This document shows positions 1 through 6,255 of a stretch of DNA of 10,117 nt, one piece after another (positions within the stretch are counted from its first letter, which is position 1; the number at the start of each line of letters is the position of its first letter). The stretch comes from Clostridia bacterium. Its GTDB lineage: Bacteria > Bacillota > Clostridia > Oscillospirales > CAG-272. The notes beneath the pieces are model-generated. The model saw only the letters and a program-made list of their open reading frames with translations, searched no databases and was not told where the DNA came from. Where the stretch lies: the NCBI GenBank assembly GCA_017958705.1, contig JAGDCE010000077.1, positions 1 through 10,117 of the forward strand. Reading direction: 5' to 3'. Both the position numbers and the translations under genes were made by a program.

Positions 1-978
1 GACTTCAGTAAGAACTCTTTTTACGTTCTTATAAAACACTTTGTCCGCCTGATCCTCGCTCAGTCCCATGCTGACAAGGCAGTCCCAGAGCATCGGAGCA
101 CACGACGGATCGCGCACCTGAAGGCGGCGTGAGTTTATGCCGTCGTAATCCGTTCCGATACCAACGACGTCTTCACCGCCCACCTTTATGAAGTGCATCA
201 CGTGCGCCGCAAGATCTTGTGCGGTTATGACTTCCGGGCGGTCTTCACGTATGAAAGCGGGGCAGTAATTTATACCGGAGACGCCGCCGTGCTCGGCGAG
301 CACTCTGATCATATCGTCCGTCAGGTTTCTTGTATGTCCGCAAAGCTCGCGGCAGTTTGAATGAGACGCCACGAAAGGACCTTTGACGATATCGGCCACG
401 TCGTAAAACGATTTGTCGGAGCTGTGCGACGTATCGACAACCATGCCGAGCTCGACCATATATTCCACGATCTCTTTGCCCTTTTCGGTCAGACCGTTCA
501 CCGTGTCGGGGCTGACGCTGCCGTTGTTGACGTCTACCAGATTCGGGTGGCCGAGACTGTTTTTGAAGTTCCAGGTTATATTCATCATACGCGCGCCGCG
601 GTCGTAGAAATGCTTCAGTTTCTCGGCTGAGCCTTCGACGCATTCGCCCTCTTCAAGCGTCAGCAGAGCCGATATTTTTCCGTCCTTTTCGTTTTTCTCC
701 ATATCGTCACGGCAAAGCAGAGGAGCTATATATTCTTTATTTTTTTCAAGTTCCTCATAGTACAGGTCCGTGAGCGCGTTCGCGTGCACGTAAGCCGAAT
801 CTACATTCATAAGATACGTGAACATCGCAAAGCACTGTATATAAGCTCCGCCGGCGCTGAGCCGCTTGATATCTATGTCAAGATCGTTCTCGAACAGTGA
901 ATACGGTTTGCCTTCGATTTTTTTGCGATAAAGTTCCGATATCGTGTCGCAATGCATGTCAATAAATCTGTGTTTCAT
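1..978 (-). CDS. M19-family (membrane/renal dipeptidase-like) zinc dipeptidase, 3' end cut by window edge
   Basis: The minus-strand frame from the ATG at 978-976 is open for 326 codons and leaves the window without a stop. M19 enzymes are about 310-400 residues, so little is missing. They hydrolyse dipeptides, including some with a D-residue at the C-terminal position, using two zinc ions in a TIM barrel. The expected ligands are visible: H9 and D11 in DMHCDT, E109 in TLEEGE, H185 in DTSHS and H206 in FVASHSN. The 21-residue spacing of the two late histidines matches the family. Other family blocks are TWNFKNSLGHPN (136-147), GLTEKGKEIVEYMVELGMVVD (about 162-182), HTRNLTDD (215-222), GGVSGINY (231-238) and GIGTDYDG (273-280). 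There is no signal peptide or membrane segment, so it is probably cytosolic and used in peptide catabolism. The start is supported by a G-run ribosome site (988-984) and a consensus promoter. It diverges from the DUF1294 gene. The substrate cannot be told from sequence. Confidence 0.93.
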   Translation of the reverse strand, partial: MKHRFIDMHCDTISELYRKKIEGKPYSLFENDLDIDIKRLSAGGAYIQCFAMFTYLMNVDSAYVHANALTDLYYEELEKNKEYIAPLLCRDDMEKNEKDGKISALLTLEEGECVEGSAEKLKHFYDRGARMMNITWNFKNSLGHPNLVDVNNGSVSPDTVNGLTEKGKEIVEYMVELGMVVDTSHSSDKSFYDVADIVKGPFVASHSNCRELCGHTRNLTDDMIRVLAEHGGVSGINYCPAFIREDRPEVITAQDLAAHVMHFIKVGGEDVVGIGTDYDGINSRRLQVRDPSCAPMLWDCLVSMGLSEDQADKVFYKNVKRVLTEV

Positions 979-986
979 ATCTACCC

Positions 987-1011
987 CCGGAGATTTTCCG
1001 GCACAGCCGGA
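987..1011 (-). promoter_or_regulatory. Possible alternative hairpins in the dipeptidase leader
   Basis: On the minus strand, the segment TCCGG (1011-1007) can pair with CCGGA (1001-997) across a 5-nt loop. The same CCGGA can instead pair with TCCGG (991-987), also across a 5-nt loop. The two folds exclude each other. The second takes in the first two Gs of the G-run that serves as ribosome binding site. The sequence symmetry is directly visible, but a regulatory role is only inference, and 5-bp stems can arise by chance in CCGG-rich DNA. Confidence 0.35.
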
Positions 1012-1020
1012 TTTTTCAAT

Positions 1021-1049
1021 ATTATATCATTACAGCTGACTTTTGTCAA
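1021..1049 (-). promoter_or_regulatory. Consensus sigma-A promoter for the dipeptidase gene
   Basis: Read on the minus strand, the -35 box TTGACA lies at 1049-1044 and the -10 box TATAAT at 1026-1021, with exactly 17 bases between them. Both hexamers match the housekeeping sigma consensus at all positions. Transcription should start near 1014, giving a leader of about 36 nt before the start codon at 978. A small dyad (TGAC, four T, GTCA; 1037-1048) overlaps the -35 box. It may be chance. Confidence 0.85.
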
Positions 1050-1079
1050 GCAAAAATCAAATTAAAAGGAGACAATACC

Positions 1080-1358
1080 ATGAACCCCATCCTGTACGTT
1101 ATCCTCGGCTATCTGGCGATAATATCTATCATCTCCATCATCATCACCGTACACGACAAAATCGCCGCGAAACTGAAAAACAGAAGAGTCCCTGAAAAGA
1201 CTTTGCTTCTTTTCGGTCTGTTCGGAGGTGCGACCGCTATGTTCATCACGATGCTCATCATACGCCACAAAACGAAGCATGCGAAGTTCATGATACCGCT
1301 GCCGATCTTTGCGGTGATCCATATCGTCGCAGTCATACTGGCATTCATGTATCTTTGA
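1080..1358 (+). CDS. DUF1294 family small membrane protein
   Basis: This 92-residue protein has two hydrophobic segments, about residues 3-23 and 74-91, plus a shorter hydrophobic stretch at 42-61. Between them lie the conserved DUF1294 blocks: a DK pair (26-27), the basic RRVPEKTLLLFGLFGG stretch (35-50) and RHKTKHAKF (62-70). The layout suggests a small inner-membrane protein with a conserved polar loop. The family has no established function. An AAAGGAG ribosome site at 1065-1071 supports the ATG at 1080. It diverges from the dipeptidase and is 103 bases upstream of the hrcA promoter region. I see no good -35/-10 pair for it in the 101-base divergent gap. I also see no terminator after it, so some read-through into hrcA is possible. 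Confidence 0.85.
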   Translation: MNPILYVILGYLAIISIISIIITVHDKIAAKLKNRRVPEKTLLLFGLFGGATAMFITMLIIRHKTKHAKFMIPLPIFAVIHIVAVILAFMYL

Positions 1359-1391
1359 GCCTGATTTGGCACTCGACCGTTCGGATTTACA

Positions 1392-1408
1392 AATATTTCA
1401 TAAATATT
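1392..1408. repeat. AT-only inverted repeat upstream of the hrcA promoter
   Basis: AATATTT (1392-1398) and AAATATT (1402-1408) are perfect inverted arms around CAT. They end 13 bases before the -35 box of the hrcA promoter. This AT-rich position is where an UP element would stimulate RNA polymerase, and a dyad there could also bind a regulator. No T-tract or GC stem makes it a terminator. The function is not shown by sequence. Confidence 0.35.
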
Positions 1409-1421
1409 ACACATAATTTCC

Positions 1422-1450
1422 TTGATTTTCAGCGCCGTTGGTGGTACATT
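1422..1450 (+). promoter_or_regulatory. Sigma-A-type promoter of the heat-shock operon
   Basis: The -35 box TTGATT (1422-1427) and -10 box TACATT (1445-1450) are 17 bases apart. A start point near 1457 would place the CIRCE operator within the first bases of the transcript, the usual arrangement in HrcA-regulated operons. A second possible -10, TACAAT at 1450-1455, has a poor 22-base spacing from the same -35. Confidence 0.65.
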
Positions 1451-1461
1451 ACAATCATAGA

Positions 1462-1488
1462 TTAGCACTGCGTCATATTGAGTGCTAA
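1462..1488 (+). promoter_or_regulatory. CIRCE operator (HrcA binding site)
   Basis: The left arm TTAGCACTG (1462-1470), a 9-base spacer (1471-1479) and the right arm GAGTGCTAA (1480-1488) match the CIRCE consensus of 9-9-9 at 17 of 18 arm positions. The one deviation is G instead of C at the last base of the left arm. The innermost base pair of the dyad is therefore lost, leaving 8 paired positions per arm. HrcA dimers bind CIRCE and block transcription until heat or misfolded protein draws off the GroE chaperonin. This is the only CIRCE I see in the window. Confidence 0.95.
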
Positions 1489-1503
1489 CCGGAGGGAGAT
1501 AAT

Positions 1504-2589
1504 ATGTCTTTCGGAGATGAATTGTCACCGCGCAAAAAGCAAATACTGAAAGCGGTCATCGACGCACACATAGAGCTCGGCGAACCGGTCGGTTCAAAGT
1601 ACCTAACGGCGTCGACAGATATCGGGTTCTCGTCCGCCACGATCAGAAACGAGATGGCGGAGCTTGAAGAGCTCGGATATCTCGAACATCCGCACACGTC
1701 CGCCGGACGAGTTCCGACAACGCTCGGATACAGATTCTACGTTGACGGTCTTATGAATGAATACGCGCTGACGGCAAACGATCTGAGCATCCTGAACAAA
1801 CTCCAGCAGATTAAGATGACAGAGCTCGACAGGATACTGCAGACCGCAAGCAAGCTCACCGCCGCCGTAACGAACTACACCGGCGTTGCGGTCAAGCCGA
1901 GGCAGATGAGCCAGTCAGTAAAGTTTTACCGTACCTCGCTGATAGATGATAACAATTTCGTTATCTCGTTCATCATGGACGACAACCAGGTCAAATCAAA
2001 GTTCGTCAGCGTGCCGTTCAAGGTCACCGACGACGTGCTCAACACGCTCTGCGGCGTTCTTAACAACAACATATCCGGCAGGACCAGCGATTCTATCACT
2101 TTGCCGATGATCATGAAGATGCAGTCTGAGATGGGTGAAAACGAAGCTCTGATCCCGTACGTGATCAAATGCGTATACGAGACCATCGGCGACGTCGGCA
2201 TCGACGACGTGCATATTGAAGGCGTTGAGAACATGCTCGAATATCCCGAATATTCGGACACCTCAAAGCTGCGCGAACTTCTGTCGCTGTTTGAGAAAAA
2301 GGAAGACCTTGTCGAGCTCGTTCAGGGCTCCGACAGGGATTCGGTCTCTGTTTACATCGGCGGTGAAAGCGAAACGCCGGTAATGAGCAATTCTTCGATA
2401 ATCGTCAAACCGCTGAAACGCAACGACAGCGTCGTCGGCGCGATCGGAGTCGTGGGACCGAACAGGATGGAGTATCCGAAGGTCGTCAAGATCGTCGAAT
2501 ACATCGCAGATACGATAAGCAAACTGCTTTCGTCTAACGCATTGACTGACGGAGACGGTAAAAAGAAAGAAGGAGACGGAGATGGATAA
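1504..2589 (+). CDS. hrcA: Heat-inducible transcription repressor HrcA
   Basis: HrcA is a cytoplasmic DNA-binding repressor of class I heat-shock genes and acts at the CIRCE operator just upstream of its own gene. The N-terminal winged helix is clear: SPRKKQILKAVIDAHIELGE (8-27), GSKYL (30-34), SATIRNEMAELEELGYLEHP (44-63) and TSAGRVPTTLGYRFYVD (65-81). The GAF-like sensory domain ends with the family block SVYIGGE (282-288) and IGVVGPNRMEY (314-324). The 361 residues slightly exceed the usual 340 or so. The excess is a hydrophilic Gly/Asp/Lys tail (about 348-361), whose codons also carry the grpE ribosome site. GGAGG at 1491-1495, 8 bases before the ATG, fixes the start. The end overlaps grpE by 8 bases, which suggests translational coupling. 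First gene of the operon, so the repressor controls its own synthesis. Confidence 0.97.
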   Translation: MSFGDELSPRKKQILKAVIDAHIELGEPVGSKYLTASTDIGFSSATIRNEMAELEELGYLEHPHTSAGRVPTTLGYRFYVDGLMNEYALTANDLSILNKLQQIKMTELDRILQTASKLTAAVTNYTGVAVKPRQMSQSVKFYRTSLIDDNNFVISFIMDDNQVKSKFVSVPFKVTDDVLNTLCGVLNNNISGRTSDSITLPMIMKMQSEMGENEALIPYVIKCVYETIGDVGIDDVHIEGVENMLEYPEYSDTSKLRELLSLFEKKEDLVELVQGSDRDSVSVYIGGESETPVMSNSSIIVKPLKRNDSVVGAIGVVGPNRMEYPKVVKIVEYIADTISKLLSSNALTDGDGKKKEGDGDG

Positions 2590-3178
2590 CGAAAAGCAGA
2601 ATGAAAACGAACCGATAGAAGAGCCGGTCGCGGCGGAGCCGGAGGAGAGTCCGGAAGAGTCCGGCGAGGAGCTTCATTCAAAGGATAAAAAGAAACTTTC
2701 AAAAAAAGTCAAAGAGCTTGAGGCGAAGCTTGAGGATTCCGACAAACTGCTTGAAAAAGCAAACGCTCTGATAGCCGAAAACAACGACAAGTATCTGAGA
2801 CTGCTCGCGGAGTTCGACAATTATAAAAAACGTACCGCAAAGGAAAGCGAAGCGAAATACTCAAACGCTTACGCCGACGCGGTACAAGCGCTTTTGCCGG
2901 TGTTTGACAACATCGAGCGCGCAGCGGATTACGCGTCGGACGAACAGAGTAAAAACGGACTTCAACTCATTATAAAACACTTTCACGACACTCTCGGCAA
3001 AATGGGGATAGAGCAATTCGGTGAAGTCGGAGACGAATTCAACGCCGATCTGCATTCCGCCATGATGCACGTTGAGGATGAGAATCTCGGCGAAAACACC
3101 GTCGCCGAGGTATTCCAGAAGGGATACAAGAAAGGTGATAAAATAATAAGATATGCGACCGTAAAGGTAGCGAACTGA
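2582..3178 (+). CDS. grpE: Nucleotide exchange factor GrpE
   Basis: GrpE is the dimeric cytosolic cochaperone that speeds ADP release from DnaK. The 198 residues show the usual plan. An acidic, disordered N-terminus (1-31) rich in Glu and Pro is followed by a Lys/Glu coiled coil (about 33-90, containing LLAEFDNYKKRTAKE at 74-88). A helical dimer region (96-140, ALLPVFDNIERA) precedes the C-terminal beta domain that contacts DnaK (GDEFNADLHSAMMHVED at 150-166 and VFQKGYKKGDKIIRYATVKVAN at the end). AGGAG at 2571-2575 lies 6 bases before the ATG, inside the hrcA reading frame. The stop is 19 bases before dnaK. It will be co-transcribed with hrcA and derepressed on heat shock. Confidence 0.97.
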   Translation: MDNEKQNENEPIEEPVAAEPEESPEESGEELHSKDKKKLSKKVKELEAKLEDSDKLLEKANALIAENNDKYLRLLAEFDNYKKRTAKESEAKYSNAYADAVQALLPVFDNIERAADYASDEQSKNGLQLIIKHFHDTLGKMGIEQFGEVGDEFNADLHSAMMHVEDENLGENTVAEVFQKGYKKGDKIIRYATVKVAN

Positions 3179-3197
3179 TATACAGGAGGAAAATAAA

Positions 3198-5042
3198 ATG
3201 GCAAAGATCATAGGAATAGATTTAGGTACGACAAACTCGTGCGTAGCGGTATATGAAGGCGGGGAACCCACCGTAATACCGAATCCCGAAGGAATGAGAA
3301 CGACCCCGTCCGTCGTGGCTTTCTCTAAGAACGGCGAAAGGATCGTCGGCTCCGCGGCAAAAAGACAGGCGATAACTAACCCCGACAGAACGATCATGTC
3401 TATCAAGCGTGAAATGGGTACCGGCCACAAGGTCGAGATCGACGGCAAGTCTTACACGCCTCAGGAGATCTCGGCGATGATCCTTAAGAAGATGAAGGAC
3501 GACGCGGAAGCATACCTCGGCACCACGGTCACGCAGGCCGTCATAACCGTCCCGGCGTATTTTACGGATGCGCAGAGGCAGGCGACTAAGGACGCCGGCA
3601 AGATAGCGGGCCTTGAAGTTCTCAGAATAATCAACGAGCCGACCGCCGCAGCTCTTGCCTACGGTGTCGACAAAGAGAATTCCGAACAGAAGATAATCAT
3701 ATACGACCTCGGCGGCGGTACGTTCGACGTATCGATCCTCGAGATCAGCGACGGTGTCGTCGAAGTTCTTTCGACAGCCGGCAACAACCGTCTCGGCGGC
3801 GACGATTTCGATAACAGGATCATCAGATGGATGGTCGATATGTTCAAGGCCGACAACGGCATAGATCTGTCAAACGACAAGATGGCTATGCAGAGACTCA
3901 AGGAAGCGGCTGAGAAGGCGAAGATCGAACTGTCCGGTATGATGCAGTCCAACATCAGCCTGCCGTTCATCACCGCTGACGCGACCGGACCGAAGCACTT
4001 CGAGGCAACTCTGACCCGCGCAAAATTCAACGATCTGACCAAGGACCTCGTAGAAGCTACGATGGGTCCGATCAAACAGGCTCTGTCCGACGCGGGACTC
4101 ACTCCGTCGCAGATCAGCAAAGTTCTCCTCGTCGGCGGTTCCACCAGGATCCCGGCTGTTCAGGACGCAGTAAGAAATATAACCGGCAAAGAGCCGTCAA
4201 AGAACATCAACCCGGATGAATGCGTTGCGATAGGCGCGGCTATCCAGGGCGGCGTGCTCGGCGGCGACGTTAAAGACCTGCTCCTGCTCGACGTAACGCC
4301 TCTGTCACTGGGTATCGAAACGCTCGGCGGCGTATGCACGAGGATCATTGAAAGAAATACCACGATCCCGGTAAAGAAGAGCCAGATCTTCTCAACGGCG
4401 TCCGACTATCAGTCGTCCGTGCAGATCCACGTTCTGCAGGGCGAACGTCAGAGAGCGGACGACAACACCACGCTCGGCAAATTCAGTCTCGACGGCATCC
4501 CCGCCGCACCGCGCGGAGTACCGCAGATCGAAGTCACGTTCGACATAGACGCAAACGGCATAGTCAATGTTTCGGCGAAAGACCTCGGCACCGGCAAGGA
4601 ACAGCAGATCACGATAACCTCCTCGACAAACATGAGCAAGGAAGATATCGACAAGGCAGTCCGCGACGCGGAAAGATACGCCGAGGAAGACAAGAAATTC
4701 AAGGAAGCGGTCGATCTCAAAAACCACGCCGACAGCCTCGTCGCGCAGTGTGAGAAATCTCTTGAAGAGCTTGGCGACAAAATCTCCGAATCCGAAAAGA
4801 ACGAAGTCAAGGCTGAGATCGAGAACCTCAAGAAAGCTGTCAACAACAACGACAGCGAGGGTATGAAGAACGGTATCGATTCGCTGCAGAAGGCGTTCGG
4901 AAAAGTTGCTGAAAAAGTCTATCAGCATACTAACAGCCAGAACGGCGGAGCGAATCCCGGAGCGGGTGCGGCCGGTGGCAACGGCGGTCAGAACGCAGAC
5001 GGTTCGTTCGACGCTGAATTCACCGACAAGACCGGTGAATAA
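3198..5042 (+). CDS. dnaK: Molecular chaperone DnaK (Hsp70)
   Basis: DnaK is the ATP-driven cytosolic Hsp70 that binds exposed hydrophobic peptide segments. All three Hsp70 signatures are present: IDLGTTNS (7-14), IIYDLGGGTFDVSI (167-180) and LLVGGSTRIPAVQDAV (310-325). The hydrophobic linker KDLLLLDVTPLSLGIET (359-375) separates the ATPase domain from the beta substrate domain (to about 478). The helical lid follows (479-575), then a Gly/Asn/Ala-rich tail ending in DAEFTDKTGE. Between IMSIKREMG (66-74) and YTPQEIS (86-92) the long insert of proteobacterial DnaK is missing, the indel typical of Gram-positive bacteria. The final residues differ from the common acidic EEV-type end, a small oddity. 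The 614-residue length is normal. AGGAGG at 3184-3189, 8 bases before the ATG, is a strong ribosome site and fits high expression. Confidence 0.98.
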   Translation: MAKIIGIDLGTTNSCVAVYEGGEPTVIPNPEGMRTTPSVVAFSKNGERIVGSAAKRQAITNPDRTIMSIKREMGTGHKVEIDGKSYTPQEISAMILKKMKDDAEAYLGTTVTQAVITVPAYFTDAQRQATKDAGKIAGLEVLRIINEPTAAALAYGVDKENSEQKIIIYDLGGGTFDVSILEISDGVVEVLSTAGNNRLGGDDFDNRIIRWMVDMFKADNGIDLSNDKMAMQRLKEAAEKAKIELSGMMQSNISLPFITADATGPKHFEATLTRAKFNDLTKDLVEATMGPIKQALSDAGLTPSQISKVLLVGGSTRIPAVQDAVRNITGKEPSKNINPDECVAIGAAIQGGVLGGDVKDLLLLDVTPLSLGIETLGGVCTRIIERNTTIPVKKSQIFSTASDYQSSVQIHVLQGERQRADDNTTLGKFSLDGIPAAPRGVPQIEVTFDIDANGIVNVSAKDLGTGKEQQITITSSTNMSKEDIDKAVRDAERYAEEDKKFKEAVDLKNHADSLVAQCEKSLEELGDKISESEKNEVKAEIENLKKAVNNNDSEGMKNGIDSLQKAFGKVAEKVYQHTNSQNGGANPGAGAAGGNGGQNADGSFDAEFTDKTGE

Positions 5043-5057
5043 TCAGAATTAAAATAA

Positions 5058-5091
5058 CGCAGACCGGGCAGTTTCCGCTGCCCGGCGTGCG
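5058..5091 (+). other. Intercistronic dnaK-dnaJ RNA hairpin
   Basis: CCGGGCAG (5064-5071) pairs perfectly with CTGCCCGG (5078-5085) across a 6-base loop. Beyond a 2x2 internal loop, CGCA (5058-5061) pairs with TGCG (5088-5091). No T-run follows, so it is not a standard intrinsic terminator. It fits a partial attenuator, or a stem that protects or marks the 3' end of processed dnaK mRNA, so that DnaK is made in excess over DnaJ. That role is inference; the pairing is seen directly. Confidence 0.7.
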
Positions 5092-5112
5092 ATATTCCGG
5101 AGAAAATATCAG

Positions 5113-6255
5113 ATGGCAGAAAAAAGAGATTATTACGAAGTGCTCGGCATCGATAAGAACGCTTCGGACAACGATATAAAGCACGCTTACCGGACGCTTG
5201 CGAAGAAATATCATCCCGATATGAATCCCGGAGACACTGAGGCTGAGAAGAAATTCAAGGAAGTCAACGAAGCGTACGAAGTATTGTCGGATCCCGATAA
5301 ACGCGCCAGATACGATCAGTACGGTCACGCCGGATTCGATCAGAGTTTCGGCGGCGGAAGCGGCGGATTCCAATATTCCGGCGGCGGATTCGATTTCGAC
5401 CTCGGCAGTATTTTCGGCGATTTCTTCGGCGCCGGCTCCGGATTTTCAAGAAGCAGCGGACCGCGGCAGACTGCCGGAAAAAGCGTATATCAGCGCATAT
5501 ATCTGACGTTTGAGGAGGCCGCGTTCGGCTGCAAGAAGGAAGTAACGTACCCGCGTATCGAGAAGTGTCCCGACTGCGCCGGTTCCGGCGCCGCAAAGGG
5601 CACCAGCCCGATCACCTGCACCAAATGCGGCGGACGCGGTACGATCACGACCTCGCAGCGTACGATGTTCGGCATGATGCAGCAGCAGACAGCGTGCCCC
5701 GACTGCGGAGGCAGAGGACAGACCATCCCGAATCCATGCCCGAACTGCAAAGGCAAGGGATACATCCGCATCAACAAAAAACTTGAGGTAAATATTCCCG
5801 CCGGTATCGACGACGAGCAGCAGCTTACCGTCCGCGGTCAGGGCAACGTCAGTACGAACGGCGGACCGACCGGCGATCTTATAATCGAAGTCGACGTAAA
5901 ACCGCACAGCGTCTTCACGCGCGACGGCTACGACATTTACTGCGAGATCCCGATAACCTTTGCCGAAGCGGCTTTAGGCGCAGAGATTGACGTACCGAGT
6001 CTTGAAGGCAACGTGAAGTATAACGTTCCCGAAGGGACTCAGACGGGAACGAGTTTCAAGCTCGCGGGAAAAGGCATCAAATACGTCAACTCTACCAAAA
6101 AAGGCGACCTGATCTTCACGGTCATCGTTGAGACGCCGAAGGGACTCAACGACAAACAGAAACAGCTTTTGAGAGACTTTTCCGTTGCGTGCGGCAAAAA
6201 CAATTTCAAGAGCAAGCAGAAATTCTTCGACAAGATCTTCAAGGATAAGAAATAA
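5113..6255 (+). CDS. dnaJ: Chaperone DnaJ (type I Hsp40)
   Basis: DnaJ delivers unfolded substrate to DnaK and triggers its ATP hydrolysis. The J domain spans about 5-70 with the essential HPD at 34-36. A Gly/Phe-rich linker follows (73-112, with GGSGG and GGGFDFD repeats). The zinc centre has all four CxxCxGxG motifs: C152-C155, C169-C172, C195-C198 and C209-C212, enough for two zinc ions. The C-terminal substrate domains run from about 220 to 340, with RGQGNVSTNGGPTGDL (241-256) and GKGIKYVNSTKKGD (319-332). The latter block is less Gly/Arg-rich than usual. Length 380 is normal. The ribosome site is modest (GGAG 5099-5102, 10 bases from the ATG), which together with the upstream hairpin suggests lower output than dnaK. 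The stop overlaps the prmA start in TAATG. Confidence 0.98.
   Translation: MAEKRDYYEVLGIDKNASDNDIKHAYRTLAKKYHPDMNPGDTEAEKKFKEVNEAYEVLSDPDKRARYDQYGHAGFDQSFGGGSGGFQYSGGGFDFDLGSIFGDFFGAGSGFSRSSGPRQTAGKSVYQRIYLTFEEAAFGCKKEVTYPRIEKCPDCAGSGAAKGTSPITCTKCGGRGTITTSQRTMFGMMQQQTACPDCGGRGQTIPNPCPNCKGKGYIRINKKLEVNIPAGIDDEQQLTVRGQGNVSTNGGPTGDLIIEVDVKPHSVFTRDGYDIYCEIPITFAEAALGAEIDVPSLEGNVKYNVPEGTQTGTSFKLAGKGIKYVNSTKKGDLIFTVIVETPKGLNDKQKQLLRDFSVACGKNNFKSKQKFFDKIFKDKK

Noticed and set aside
361..630. Plus-strand open frame of 89 codons inside the dipeptidase gene
   Set aside because: It is fully antisense to a frame with clear M19 catalytic motifs, has no ribosome site and resembles no family.
1020..1025. 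TATTAT as a plus-strand -10 box for the DUF1294 gene
   Set aside because: No acceptable -35 hexamer lies 16-18 bases upstream; the bases belong to the minus-strand TATAAT box.
1035..1051. Dyad GCTGAC/GTCAAGC at the dipeptidase -35 box
   Set aside because: It has only four uninterrupted pairs around a T4 centre, too short to claim as an operator.
1109..1528. Minus-strand open frame of 139 codons across the DUF1294 gene and CIRCE
   Set aside because: It overlaps a conserved small gene, the CIRCE operator and the hrcA start in antisense, and shows no recognisable domain.
2861..3448. Minus-strand open frame of 195 codons across grpE and dnaK
   Set aside because: It lies opposite two unmistakable chaperone genes; long antisense frames are expected from their codon bias.
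4392..4928. Minus-strand open frame of 178 codons inside dnaK
   Set aside because: It is a shadow of the strongly biased dnaK coding sequence, with no ribosome site or family match.
5340..5450. Repeated GGCGG-type units in dnaJ as a DNA repeat
   Set aside because: They are simply the Gly codons of the normal Gly/Phe-rich linker of DnaJ.
5446..5907. Minus-strand open frame of 153 codons inside dnaJ
   Set aside because: It is antisense to the zinc-finger region of dnaJ; its composition reflects the complement of Gly/Cys codons.
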